The translations under genes and the position numbers were made by a program. From Burkholderia sp. IMCC1007 (GTDB lineage Bacteria > Pseudomonadota > Gammaproteobacteria > Burkholderiales > Burkholderiaceae), in the NCBI RefSeq assembly GCF_027257875.1, contig NZ_JAPVQY010000010.1, positions 1-64,000 on the forward strand: a stretch of 64,000 nt of DNA, written 5' to 3'. Below, one piece after another: positions 1 through 8,228 of the stretch. The notes beneath the pieces are model-generated. The model was given only the letters and a program-made list of their open reading frames with translations, did not search any database and was not told the DNA's origin. Each line of letters begins with the position of its first letter. Position 1 is the first letter of the stretch.

Positions 1-19
1 GCCCCGCGCCCGGCGGCGC

Positions 20-574
20 TCAGGCGGTCGCGGCGGCCAGCTCCGCGCGCGCGGCGGCGGCCTTGCGGGTCTTGCCCGCGCGCGACGGCGGCTGGCACAG
101 GCCGCAGACGAAACCTTGATGCGGATCATGCGCATGCGCGACGAAGTGACCGCCGCAGCGCGTGCACGGGGTCGTCTGCAGCATCCCCGAGTCGAAGAAG
201 CGCACGAGCGTCCACGCGCGCGTGAGGCTCAGCGCCGCCTCGTCGCCGGACAGGTTCACGTGCTCCAGATACAGCCGGTATGCCTTCACGATCGACTGGA
301 TCGGCTCGCAGCGGCCGTGGTCCTGCATGAACCGGTAGATGTTGTAGAACAGCGACGAGTGGATGTTCGGCTGCCACGTCATGAACCAGTCGGTCGAGAA
401 CGGCAGCATCCCCTTGGGCGGCGACACGCCCTTCAGCTCCTTGTACAGCTTGATCAGGCGGTCGCGCGACAGGCTCGTCTCCGCCTCGAGCAGCTGCAGC
501 CGGGCGCCCAGTTCGATCAGCTCGATGGCGAGGGTGATTTCCTTCACCTCGATCACGACGCTTTTGCTTGCCAT
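20..574 (-). CDS. flhC: Flagellar master regulator subunit FlhC
   Basis: FlhC pairs with FlhD to form the FlhD4C2 activator of class II flagellar promoters in the cytoplasm. The 184-residue product is close to the usual family length. It has the C-terminal zinc-binding cysteines expected of FlhC: C137 and C140 in CTRC, and C157 and C160 in CGLC. It lies 93 bp downstream of flhD on the same strand and is probably cotranscribed. The start at 574 gives [10 protein letters not shown], a normal FlhC N-terminus. The C-terminal tail is Ala/Lys rich, as in other beta-proteobacterial versions. Identity rests on whole-protein resemblance plus the neighbouring flhD. Confidence 0.96.
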   Translation of the reverse strand: MASKSVVIEVKEITLAIELIELGARLQLLEAETSLSRDRLIKLYKELKGVSPPKGMLPFSTDWFMTWQPNIHSSLFYNIYRFMQDHGRCEPIQSIVKAYRLYLEHVNLSGDEAALSLTRAWTLVRFFDSGMLQTTPCTRCGGHFVAHAHDPHQGFVCGLCQPPSRAGKTRKAAAARAELAAATA

Positions 575-667
575 GGTGAATAACCGTCCGCTTGACGTTG
601 TTCGGATGAATGGCCAATACGACGCCGCCGGCGCGCTGCGCCGGGACGAACGCGAGGCGGGGAAGGA

Positions 668-988
668 TCAGCGGATGCTTTCGACCGGCTGGCCGGCCAT
701 CAGGATGGCCGAGTGCGCGTGTGCGACGACGTCGCTGCGCCCTTTGTCGGCGAGCGAGGACAGCAACGCGTGATCGTCGAAGCGGAAACGGCACAGCAAC
801 TGGTTCGACGCGGCGAGTTTCACGGTCTGGGCGAGCGTGAGGTTCGCGAGCACGTCGGCCAGTTCCTGCGAGATTCCCATGCGGAACATGCCCATCGCTT
901 TGTCTTCCCGCAGCAGACGCTGCGCGAGGAGGAGGTACGACAGGTTGACCTCTTTGATCTCACTGAGCATTTCGCTGGTAGCGCTCAT
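668..988 (-). CDS. flhD: Flagellar transcriptional regulator FlhD
   Basis: FlhD is the second subunit of the flagellar master regulator. It dimerises and supplies FlhC with DNA-binding competence. The 106-residue product has the helical FlhD pattern (EIKEVNLSYLLLAQRLL near the N-terminus, then LADVLANLTLAQTVKLA) and the usual short length. A GGGGGA ribosome-binding site lies just before the start at 988. The gene is first in the flhDC operon. A good sigma-70 promoter sits about 320 bp upstream (1311-1338), implying a long untranslated leader, a feature known for flhDC in enterobacteria where several post-transcriptional regulators act. Confidence 0.96.
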   Translation of the reverse strand: MSATSEMLSEIKEVNLSYLLLAQRLLREDKAMGMFRMGISQELADVLANLTLAQTVKLAASNQLLCRFRFDDHALLSSLADKGRSDVVAHAHSAILMAGQPVESIR

Positions 989-1310
989 GATTCCCCCGTT
1001 AAAAGCTTTGCCTTGGCCTTTCGTGTTATGAAAACGTTTGCTCGATCAGTCGCACTCGGCGCTCGGTCGGCACGTTTATAGTCTTACAGGCCGAATTTTG
1101 GCCAAACGGCATTTATGCCGGTATCAGCAAAGTGGCGTATGCCATGCAAGATTTGTCTGTAAACCGTGTAGGAATTTTTCCGACAAGGCGAATTGAAAGG
1201 AAACAGGCGGCGGGGCATGCGGGGCGCGGATCCGACCGATTCGGCTTCGGCATCGGGGCGAATTCGGCGAAAGACTGTCCGGCAGGCTTCCGGACGGTGA
1301 ATCGGTAAAA

Positions 1311-1338
1311 ATTATAGTGCTTTTTCACAATAGCGCAA
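1311..1338 (-). promoter_or_regulatory. Candidate sigma-70 promoter of flhDC
   Basis: On the minus strand TTGCGC (1338-1333) is followed after 16 bp by a perfect TATAAT (1316-1311). Transcription would start near 1304 and leave a leader of roughly 315 nt before flhD. The rest of the 989-1651 gap holds no convincing gene. It does contain a 7-bp stem with a GAAA loop at 1421-1438, of unknown role. Confidence 0.65.
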
Positions 1339-1651
1339 CAATAGCTCTATCCGCCCCGCTTCATGTTTTATGGGCCTTTCCATCAGGGTTTTCGCGTATT
1401 TCAGCGTGTAACAAGCCTTAAGTGTTTGAAAAAACACTCGAACCCCGCAAGGCGATATCGATAATGGACTCCAATGGGCGGCGGCGTGAGCCGCGCCGGC
1501 CCGCCCCGCAGCTTGCCGCCCGACGCCCCGCGCACCGCGCCACGGACGGGCCACGTACCGCAGAACGCGGCGTCGGCGAGTTCCGCAACCGTTGCACCGG
1601 ACCAGCACACGCACTCGAGCGCCCACGCTGGTCGACACTGGAGAACGCCCC

Positions 1652-2716
1652 ATGCGTATTGCCCAGATCGCGCCGCTTTACGAAGCTGTCCCGCCGAAGC
1701 TCTATGGCGGCACCGAGCGTGTCGTGTCCTACCTTACCGAGGCGCTCGTCGAGCTCGGCCACGATGTGACGCTGTTTGCCAGCGGCGACTCCGTCACGTC
1801 CGCCCGCCTCGAGGCGGCGTGGCCGCGCGCGCTGCGCCTCGATCCGTCGATTCGCGATTCGATGGCGCCCCATATGCGGCTCATCGAGCAGGTCGCCCGC
1901 GTCGCGCACGAATTCGACGTGCTGCACTTCCACCTCGACTACCTGCCGTTCTCGCTGATGTCGCGTCTCGATACGCCGTATGTGACCACGCTGCACGGCC
2001 GCCTCGACCTGCCGGAACTGCAGCCGGTGTTCGACGCGTTCCCGCGATCGCCCGTCGTCTCGATCTCGAATTCGCAGCGCAAGCCGCTGCCGCAGGCCGC
2101 ATGGGCCGGCACCGTGTATCACGGGCTGCCCGAGACGCTGCTGACGCCGCGCCCCGAGGTGAAGCCCGAATATCTGGCGTTCCTCGGCCGAATCTGTCCC
2201 GAAAAGCGCGTCGACACCGCGATCCGGATCGCCGCGCAAAGCGGGCTGCCGCTGAAGATCGCCGCGAAGGTCGACAAGGCCGACGCCGACTACTTCAAGG
2301 AAGTGATCGAACCGCTGCTCGGCGAAGCGCACGTCGAATTCATCGGGGAAATCAACGAGGCGCAGAAGCCGGCATTCCTGTCGGGCGCGAAGGCGCTGCT
2401 GTTCCCGATCGACTGGCCGGAGCCGTTCGGCCTGGTGATGATCGAAGCGATGGCGTGCGGCACGCCGGTCGTTGCGTTCAACCGCGGCTCGGTGCCCGAG
2501 GTGATCGAAGACGGCGTGACCGGCTTCATCGTCGAGGACGTGCAGGGCGCGGTCGGTGCGCTGCACCGGATCGACAGCCTGTCGCGCGACGCGATTCGTG
2601 CACGCTTCGACACGCGTTTCAGCGCTAAAGCGATGGCGCGACGCTATGTCGAAACTTACGAATCGCTTTGCACGGCGGCAAAACGGCCGACCTTGCGCCA
2701 GGTCGCGAGCGCCTGA
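1652..2716 (+). CDS. Glycosyltransferase family 4 protein
   Basis: This is a retaining GT-B glycosyltransferase. An N-terminal acceptor domain begins MRIAQIAPLYEAVPPKLYGG, with the glycine-rich GGTERV loop. The C-terminal GT1-type nucleotide-sugar domain carries FLGRICPEK, then a FGLVMIEAMACGTPVVAF stretch containing the conserved E-x7-E-like element. The start at 1652 gives 354 residues; an upstream in-frame ATG at 1592 adds an unconvincing 20-residue extension. It is divergent from flhDC. The acceptor sugar and the glycan built are unknown; the position beside flagellar genes makes a surface polysaccharide or flagellar glycosylation role possible but unproven. Confidence 0.85.
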   Translation: MRIAQIAPLYEAVPPKLYGGTERVVSYLTEALVELGHDVTLFASGDSVTSARLEAAWPRALRLDPSIRDSMAPHMRLIEQVARVAHEFDVLHFHLDYLPFSLMSRLDTPYVTTLHGRLDLPELQPVFDAFPRSPVVSISNSQRKPLPQAAWAGTVYHGLPETLLTPRPEVKPEYLAFLGRICPEKRVDTAIRIAAQSGLPLKIAAKVDKADADYFKEVIEPLLGEAHVEFIGEINEAQKPAFLSGAKALLFPIDWPEPFGLVMIEAMACGTPVVAFNRGSVPEVIEDGVTGFIVEDVQGAVGALHRIDSLSRDAIRARFDTRFSAKAMARRYVETYESLCTAAKRPTLRQVASA

Positions 2717-2776
2717 CGCCGAAATTCAGCCGGAAATATTCTGTAAAATTCGCGCCGAAATTCGGCGTGTAAAAGC

Positions 2777-2812
2777 AAAGAGCCGCATCGTCGATGCGGC
2801 TCTTTCTTTTTT
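2777..2812. terminator. Bidirectional intrinsic terminator
   Basis: A 13-bp perfect stem (2777-2789 / 2793-2805) with a GTC loop is followed by CTTTTTT on the plus strand and by a T-rich run on the minus strand. It separates the convergent glycosyltransferase and H-NS-like genes. Confidence 0.85.
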
Positions 2813-2817
2813 ACCGG

Positions 2818-3114
2818 TCATTGGATCAGGAAGCGATCGCGGTTTTTCCCGACGATCCAATTCGGCGGCTTGCCGCGGCCACTCCACGTGGCGCCCGACT
2901 TCGGATCCTGGTATTTCGGCGGCAGCGGTGCCTTTTTCGGCGGGCGACCGCGCCGCGCGCGCTCCGCGAATCCCAGGTCCTCGGCCGTGAGGCCATATTC
3001 GGCAATCATTCGCTGGACCTCGGCAATCACCGCCGCCACTTCCTGACGCCGCACGTCTTCCGCCTGTGCCTGCAGATCGGCGATCTGCGCCTTGAGTTTC
3101 GCGTATTGAGACAT
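2818..3114 (-). CDS. H-NS family nucleoid protein (BpH1-like)
   Basis: This is a 98-residue nucleoid-associated silencer of the H-NS/BpH1 type common in Burkholderia. Residues 1-45 form an oligomerising coiled coil (MSQYAKLKAQIADLQAQAED). The C-terminal DNA-binding domain has the RRGRPPKK hook and the YQDPK-GATWSGRGKPPNWI core typical of this family. The start at 3114 is preferred because AAAAAGGGGAG lies just upstream; the open frame extends to 3243 but that part has no family resemblance. Its gene ends in the shared terminator at 2777-2812. Confidence 0.93.
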   Translation of the reverse strand: MSQYAKLKAQIADLQAQAEDVRRQEVAAVIAEVQRMIAEYGLTAEDLGFAERARRGRPPKKAPLPPKYQDPKSGATWSGRGKPPNWIVGKNRDRFLIQ

Positions 3115-3304
3115 TTTTGGACTCCCCTTTTTCCATGATGCGGTTCCGGCGAGTCTGGCCGGAACATCGACACCTGTTACGCCACCTGCACTGACGCGCT
3201 GCACTTCGACATTAATGCCGCCATCTTTAACCAATCCGGCCATATCGAGAATGCGGACTTATTCTAATAAGCGCCATTCGTCTGCCATTCAAATTTAACA
3301 ATCG

Positions 3305-3338
3305 TTGACCCTCAACGAGCCGATTCATTTTCTATAAT
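3305..3338 (+). promoter_or_regulatory. Possible aqpZ promoter elements
   Basis: A perfect TATAAT (3333-3338) lies 76 bp before the aqpZ start. TTGACC at 3305-3310 is the best -35 match, but the 22-bp spacer is too long for a standard sigma-70 promoter, so only the -10 is reasonably supported. Confidence 0.35.
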
Positions 3339-3414
3339 CCAGACCAATTCCAGGCGACGGGATTATTCGGCGAGTCGTCCGGTTGTGATCCATCCGCTCG
3401 AACGAGGTCCTTAC

Positions 3415-4158
3415 ATGAATCTTTCTCAGCGTCTGGCTGCAGAGGTATTCGGCACGTTCTGGCTGGTGCTCGGCGGGTGCGGAAGCGCCGTGCTGGCTGC
3501 CGCCTTTCCGGGCGTCGGTATCGGCTTTGCCGGTGTCGCCCTTGCGTTCGGCCTGACGGTGCTGACGATGGCATTCGCGATCGGCCATATTTCGGGTTGC
3601 CATCTGAATCCGGCCGTCAGCGTCGGCCTGACCGTCGCCGGCCGCTTTCCGGCGCGCGATCTCGCACCGTACATCGTCGCGCAAGTCGTCGGCGCCACGA
3701 TCGGCGCGTTCGTGCTGTATCTGATTGCATCCGGCAAGCCGGGCTTCGACGTCGTCGGCAGCGGCTTTGCGACGAACGGCTTCGGCGACCGCTCGCCCGG
3801 CCACTACTCGCTCGGCGCGGCGTTCATCTGCGAAGTCGTGATGACGGGCTTCTTCCTGTTCGTGATTCTCGGTGCGACCGACAAGCGCGGCGTGCCGGCC
3901 GGCTTCGCGCCGATCGCGATCGGGCTGTGCCTGACGCTGATCCACCTGATCTCGATTCCGGTCACCAACACGTCGGTGAACCCCGCCCGCTCGACCGGCC
4001 CGGCACTGTTCGTCGGCGGCGATGCGATCGGCCAGCTCTGGCTGTTCTGGGCCGCGCCGCTGATCGGTGCGGTACTCGCCGGGATCATTTACCCGCTGGT
4101 CGCCGGGCGCGACGATGCCGTCGACCTGCTGCCCGCATCCGCTCGCACAAGCGAATAA
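3415..4158 (+). CDS. aqpZ: Aquaporin Z
   Basis: AqpZ is a tetrameric inner-membrane water channel of the MIP family. The 247-residue product closely resembles E. coli AqpZ along its length. It has six hydrophobic helices and both pore NPA motifs: N65-P66-A67 in HLNPAVS and N189-P190-A191 in SVNPARST, the latter with the selectivity arginine. The start at 3415 ([16 protein letters not shown]) is chosen over the ATG-like codon at 3385 because ACGAGG precedes it and the family N-terminus begins here. The gene is monocistronic and ends before a strong hairpin at 4230-4254. Confidence 0.96.
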   Translation: MNLSQRLAAEVFGTFWLVLGGCGSAVLAAAFPGVGIGFAGVALAFGLTVLTMAFAIGHISGCHLNPAVSVGLTVAGRFPARDLAPYIVAQVVGATIGAFVLYLIASGKPGFDVVGSGFATNGFGDRSPGHYSLGAAFICEVVMTGFFLFVILGATDKRGVPAGFAPIAIGLCLTLIHLISIPVTNTSVNPARSTGPALFVGGDAIGQLWLFWAAPLIGAVLAGIIYPLVAGRDDAVDLLPASARTSE

Positions 4159-4229
4159 AACACTACGGGGTGACGCGAGCAGAGCAGCGAGCCTCACGCT
4201 GTCCAACAATATCGAGGCAGGCTATTTCG

Positions 4230-4254
4230 ACGGGCGCCATGTGCGCCCGTTTTT
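4230..4254 (+). terminator. Intrinsic terminator after aqpZ
   Basis: An 8-bp perfect stem ACGGGCGC / GCGCCCGT (4230-4237 / 4243-4250) with loop CATGT is followed by TTTT. It lies between convergent aqpZ and the HAD phosphatase gene. Confidence 0.75.
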
Positions 4255-4263
4255 CATTTCCGC

Positions 4264-5097
4264 TCAGGACGCGGCGACGCCGTCGACGGTGTCCTCGAGC
4301 GCGAACAGCGTGCGCAGGTGACGCGCGACGCCCGCATCGAAGTTGTTGCCGATGCGCGGGATGTGCGGCAGCTGCGCGATCAGATCGGGATTTGCGTTGT
4401 TCATCATGAACGCGTGACCGGCGGTTTCGAGCAGATCGATGTCGTTCATATTGTCGCCGAACGCGATGCAGTGGCCGGCGTCGACGCCGAGCCGACCGAG
4501 AACCGCGCGCAGCGCGCGGCCCTTCGACACGTTCGCCGTCATCACTTCGAGGCAGTCGGGCAGCGAGTACGTGACGTACAGCGCATCGCCGAACTGCACG
4601 CGCATCTGCTCGGCGACCGCCGCCAGGTCGGCCGGCTCGCCGATGTACAGCACCTTCGCGATGTCGGCGCCGTCGTGCGCGGCCATGTCGATCACGTCGT
4701 AGCGGAAACCCGAATCCTGATGGAATTCGAGCAGGTGCGGCGCGTCGCGATCGATCAGCCAGCCGCGGTCGGTGAACAGGTTGACGATCACGCGCCCGTG
4801 CGCGCCGACCACGCCCGGCTGCACGAGCCCGCGCACGATCGCCGGATCGATGTCCTGCGCATGGATCGCCGTGTCGTCCGGCGCATGCACGCGCGCGCCG
4901 TTCGACGTGATCAGGTACGGCCGAATGCCCAGCACGTCGCGGATGCCTGCGACGTCCGCGTAGTGACGCCCCGTCGCGATCACGAACTGCAGGCCGTCGC
5001 GGTCGAGCCGGCGGACGGTCTCGATCGTGTACGGATCGAGCTGGTGGTCGCTGTTCAGCAGGGTGCCGTCGAGATCGGTGGCGATGACTTTGTACAT
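4264..5097 (-). CDS. Cof-type HAD superfamily phosphatase
   Basis: This is a cytoplasmic HAD hydrolase of the Cof/YidA/YbiV sugar-phosphate or FMN phosphatase group. The 277-residue product has motif I D8-L-D-G-T (nucleophile D8 and acid/base D10), motif II in VIATGR near residue 41, K192 as motif III, and motif IV G214-D-N-M-N-D. The type IIB cap lies between roughly residues 85 and 185. The start at 5097 gives MYKVIATDLDGTLL, the standard N-terminus. It is downstream of the sugar kinase on the same strand, with a 7-bp tandem repeat in the intervening gap. The substrate cannot be deduced. Confidence 0.92.
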   Translation of the reverse strand: MYKVIATDLDGTLLNSDHQLDPYTIETVRRLDRDGLQFVIATGRHYADVAGIRDVLGIRPYLITSNGARVHAPDDTAIHAQDIDPAIVRGLVQPGVVGAHGRVIVNLFTDRGWLIDRDAPHLLEFHQDSGFRYDVIDMAAHDGADIAKVLYIGEPADLAAVAEQMRVQFGDALYVTYSLPDCLEVMTANVSKGRALRAVLGRLGVDAGHCIAFGDNMNDIDLLETAGHAFMMNNANPDLIAQLPHIPRIGNNFDAGVARHLRTLFALEDTVDGVAAS

Positions 5098-5199
5098 ATC
5101 GGGCGGGGTAAAAGGCGCGCAGGATTCTGCGGAACCGTCATTTTAACGTCGTGCCCGGAGGCGCGTCGGGTGGTGGCGGAATGGGGGCGTGGGCCGCCG

Positions 5200-5267
5200 T
5201 TCGCCCTTCGCCCTTCGCCCTTCGCCCTTCGCCCTTCGCCCTTCGCCCTTCGCCCTTCGCCCTTCGC
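5200..5267. repeat. Heptanucleotide tandem repeat (TTCGCCC) about 9.7 copies
   Basis: Nine perfect tandem copies of the 7-mer TTCGCCC run from 5200 to 5262, followed by a partial unit TTCGC. They lie in the gap between the HAD phosphatase start (5097) and the sugar kinase stop (5290), both minus strand. A 7-bp unit changes reading frame with each copy, so any ORF through it is not meaningful. It is a likely variable-number locus. Confidence 0.97.
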
Positions 5268-5289
5268 GGGCCAGTCTGCCGTTTTCTGC

Positions 5290-6171
5290 TCAGCCCGCTT
5301 CGGCTTCCTTCAACGTCCGCAGCGCAAGCCACAACGCACCGTGTGCGGAATCGTTGATCGGTGCGCGCAGCCGGGCGGCATAGCGCGCCGGTACCGCCGG
5401 CGCGAGCGCATCGGCCAGGCCGCCGCACAGCGCTACCGGCAATGCCTGATGCGGATCGAGCGCATCGATCATCTTGCCGATCTCGTCGCCGGCCTGTGCG
5501 ATCAGCGCGGCAGCATAAGCATGTGTGCGGTGCGCGAGCACGATCGGCGCGAGGCTCGCGTAGATCGTCTGGCTCGCATCGCACGACCACTCGACGAGTG
5601 CGTCGCGGTCGCGCGCGCCCGTCTGCTCGAGCAGTGCATCGGCGAACGCGTCGCGCGGCACACGGCCGTCGAGCGCCTGCTGCGCGTAGGCGAGCGCGCG
5701 CATGCCGAGCCATGCGCCGCTCGCTTCGTCGCCGGACGGAAACCCGAACCCGCCCGAGATGCGGCAGATGCCCGCCGCATCGAGCGACGCCGCGATGCTG
5801 CCCGTACCGAGCGCGACGACGAGCCCCGGCGCGCCGCCGTGCGCGCCGACGACGGTCGTATAGGCGTCGCTCTCGACTGCGAGCGTGCCGAGCGGCGCCT
5901 GCGCGCGGAACGCCGCGAGCCACGCGGCATTGTTGACGCCCGCGAGCCCGCAGCCGAGCGCGCACTGCGACCACTCGAACGCGAACCCTGCGCGCCCGAA
6001 CGCATCGGCGCAGGCCATGCCGATCGATGCCCACGCGCGCTCGATGCCGAGGCCAAGGCCCGACGGACCGCCGCGCCCCTGCGCGAGCTCGTTTCCGTGG
6101 CGATCGGCCAGTACCACACGGGTGCCCGTGCCGCCGCCGTCGACCCCGATCGCAAAAAGTAATGCCGCCAT
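5290..6171 (-). CDS. BadF/BadG/BcrA/BcrD ATPase family N-acetylglucosamine/glucosamine kinase-like protein
   Basis: This is an ASKHA-fold kinase of the BadF family. The 293-residue product opens with the phosphate-binding motif AIGVDGGGTGTRVVLAD and has later glycine-rich nucleotide-binding segments (LVVALGTGSIAAS and ALCGGLADALA). Comparable proteins phosphorylate N-acetylglucosamine or glucosamine released during cell-wall recycling. The start at 6171 (MAALLFAIGVDGGG) is chosen because the longer frame to 6330 overlaps the divergent tag promoter region and shows no family resemblance. Substrate assignment is inference from the family. Confidence 0.85.
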   Translation of the reverse strand: MAALLFAIGVDGGGTGTRVVLADRHGNELAQGRGGPSGLGLGIERAWASIGMACADAFGRAGFAFEWSQCALGCGLAGVNNAAWLAAFRAQAPLGTLAVESDAYTTVVGAHGGAPGLVVALGTGSIAASLDAAGICRISGGFGFPSGDEASGAWLGMRALAYAQQALDGRVPRDAFADALLEQTGARDRDALVEWSCDASQTIYASLAPIVLAHRTHAYAAALIAQAGDEIGKMIDALDPHQALPVALCGGLADALAPAVPARYAARLRAPINDSAHGALWLALRTLKEAEAG

Positions 6172-6313
6172 GCCGTGACCCCGCTGATTCGAAACAGGCG
6201 CCAAGCTTAACCGGATCGGCACCGCGCGCCCATCTGCCGTTCGGCCAGCTATCCCGTGCATGGGCCTTCCGCTATGCTGGCGCGATCGAATCGACACTGG
6301 AACGAGGCTGACG

Positions 6314-6916
6314 ATGTCGCAGCGGTGCAATTGGGTGAAGACGGAAGCGGATGCTCACTATCACGATACCGAGTGGGGCGTGCCGTCGCATGACGACCGC
6401 CACCTGTTCGAAATGCTGATCCTGGAGGGCGCGCAGGCGGGGCTGTCATGGTCGACGATCCTGAACAAGCGGGCCGGCTATCGCGAAGCATTCGCGGAAT
6501 TCGACGTCGACGCGGTCGCGCGCTTCACGCCGAAGCGCATCGAGAAACTGCTAGAGAATCCCGGCATCGTGCGCAACCGCGCGAAGGTCGAGTCCGCGGT
6601 GACCAATGCGCGGGCCGTGCAGCGCATTCGCGACGAGCACGGGTCGCTCGCGCACTTCCTGTGGTCGTTCGTCGACCATACGCCGATCCAGAACGCGTGG
6701 CAGTCGTATCGCGACGCCCCCGCGTCGACCGCCGAGTCCGATGCGCTGAGCAAGGCGCTGAAGGCGTACGGCTGCAAGTTCGTCGGCTCGACGATCTGCT
6801 ATGCGCTGATGCAGGCAACCGGGATGGTCAACGACCACGAGGTCGGCTGCCCGTGCCACGCGCAATGCGCAGCACTCGGCGGCCAGCAGCCGGCACGGCG
6901 CCGCAACGCGGGCTGA
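6314..6916 (+). CDS. tag: DNA-3-methyladenine glycosylase I
   Basis: Tag excises 3-methyladenine from alkylated DNA in base-excision repair. The 200-residue protein begins MSQRCNWVKTEA and carries the zinc ligands of this family: C5 and H17 near the N-terminus, H175 and C179 near the C-terminus. It also has the HDTEWGVP motif and catalytic-pocket E38 in LILEGAQAGLSW. ACGAGG precedes the start at 6314, which is preferred over an in-frame ATG at 6260. It is divergently transcribed from the sugar kinase gene. Confidence 0.95.
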   Translation: MSQRCNWVKTEADAHYHDTEWGVPSHDDRHLFEMLILEGAQAGLSWSTILNKRAGYREAFAEFDVDAVARFTPKRIEKLLENPGIVRNRAKVESAVTNARAVQRIRDEHGSLAHFLWSFVDHTPIQNAWQSYRDAPASTAESDALSKALKAYGCKFVGSTICYALMQATGMVNDHEVGCPCHAQCAALGGQQPARRRNAG

Positions 6917-7010
6917 AGGCGGCGAGGCGTTATCGGCCGGCCGGGTCTGTGGCTCGCCGGGCATCGGCAATCGCCGCGCCCCGTCGCAACCTGATTTGTC
7001 GCCGGGCGTG

Positions 7011-7220
7011 TCACGCGTGCCGACGTCCGTTCGGCTGCCCACACGCACGCTGCGCGTCGCCCGCACCCGCGCGCTGCGCTTCGTCACCCACATGCAGATA
7101 CCCGCAACGCTGAGCATCGCGATGACGATGCCGAGCACTCATCGCGACACGGCCAGCAACGCCGGCGATCCCGGCTTCGCGTGCGCCCGAGCGCGCGGAC
7201 TCGGCGATCCGCTCGCACGG
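7011..7220 (-). pseudogene. Possible membrane-protein gene remnant
   Basis: The 6917-7430 gap has no intact gene I can support. On the minus strand, residues resembling the end of a transporter (PALLAVSR, then VLGIVIAMLSVAGICMWV) lie in one frame but are split by an in-frame TGA at about 7160-7162, and the frame upstream has no recognisable domain. This may be the decayed C-terminus of a multi-spanning permease. It may equally be chance hydrophobicity in GC-rich DNA. Confidence 0.2.
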
Positions 7221-7431
7221 TAGCCGTTCCACCGTAACGGCGCGCGATTGGAAGCCCGTGTTCGGGCGGCCAAACAGTTTCACATTCGGCTGGTTTGCTG
7301 CGATGCGCGGCGTTCCAATTCCATGCGAATGATTCTTCCGGCAGCTTTGACAATAATGGGGCCTGCGTCGGACACCATCTTCGGCTGCCCCTCTTGTCAC
7401 AGCCCGCGGTCGTTTTCGGCGCCCAAAAGCA

Positions 7432-7472
7432 AAACGGCGGAGCGGCTTCTTTCGAAGCACACTCCGCCGTTT
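7432..7472 (-). terminator. Intrinsic terminator of rpsU
   Basis: An 11-bp stem (7432-7442 / 7462-7472) encloses a second 5-bp stem (7445-7449 / 7454-7458). On the minus strand it is followed by a T-rich run. It lies just downstream of the rpsU stop. Confidence 0.8.
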
Positions 7473-7494
7473 CGCGGCAAACCGTCAGACGCTC

Positions 7495-7707
7495 TTAGTG
7501 GAGCTTCTTCGGCAGCATCTGGCTGCGCAGGCGCTTGTGCAGGCGCTTGACGGCTGCTGCCTTCTTGCGCTTGCGGACTGCGGTCGGCTTTTCGTAGGAC
7601 TGGCGTTCGCGCAGTTCAGCGATCAGGCCATTTTTTTCGATAGCACGGCGAAAGCGGCGAATCGCCACTTCGAACGGCTCGTTTTCTTTCAGAAGAATCG
7701 TCGTCAT
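7495..7707 (-). CDS. rpsU: 30S ribosomal protein S21
   Basis: S21 (70 residues) is a basic protein of the small-subunit platform, needed for initiation at mRNA start regions. The sequence [21 protein letters not shown] and the lysine/arginine-rich C-terminus ([16 protein letters not shown]) are diagnostic. It is a single gene here, not in the rpsU-dnaG-rpoD arrangement of enterobacteria. Its own terminator follows at 7432-7472. Confidence 0.97.
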   Translation of the reverse strand: MTTILLKENEPFEVAIRRFRRAIEKNGLIAELRERQSYEKPTAVRKRKKAAAVKRLHKRLRSQMLPKKLH

Positions 7708-8111
7708 GTCGTTCCTAAATTGCTTAAACGGTCAAAAACGTAGCGGCCAAGCGCCACGCACCGGCCATCCGGGCGTTCCCACAACAGGCGAAACGAGCGG
7801 AAATACGGCCTCGGAGGCCGGAAAAGAGAGGCGGAAAGCACCGCGAGTACGCTTCACAAGCCGCGTGCAGCGCCGCGTTTGACTGCCAGCAGGAATGCCG
7901 CAAGGGCATCGGCGTGACAGAAAATCTCAATTCAGCCCGCCATCATATCAGGGAATCACAGACAAAACCATCCTTTTGTCGATTCCGCGTGCGCATCCGC
8001 ACAACATCGCGGCCGAGCCATTCCGCCCCTGTTTTTCGTCCGTGGCTCCGTGTCGGTCCGCTCGAAATGACAAAGAAGGACAAAAAATCGGGCCGAATGA
8101 CAACGATGCCC

Positions 8112-8138
8112 TCAAGTTTTGTTTTGGGCCGCCGAAAT
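8112..8138 (+). promoter_or_regulatory. Sigma-28 (FliA) promoter of fliC
   Basis: TCAAGTTT (8112-8119), an 11-bp spacer, and GCCGAAAT (8131-8138) match the FliA consensus TAAAGTTT-N11-GCCGATAA very well. They lie about 90 bp before the flagellin start. The rest of the 7708-8111 gap shows no gene and must hold the rpsU promoter, which I could not pinpoint. Confidence 0.85.
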
Positions 8139-8228
8139 CCTGCTCTGAGGCGGCCAGCAATGAACGAGTGCTTCCGCCGATGCCAAAACGGCTTTCCAGG
8201 GCTTTCGGCTTAAACAGGAGAATTTTTC

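Noticed and set aside
1421..1438. Intrinsic terminator
   Set aside because: A neat 7-bp stem with a GAAA loop, but no T tract follows and no gene ends beside it.
4318..6162. 614-codon open frame opposite the HAD phosphatase and sugar kinase
   Set aside because: It is the antisense shadow of two well-supported genes and reads through the heptad repeat. Its composition is Arg/Ala/Val rich with no domain.
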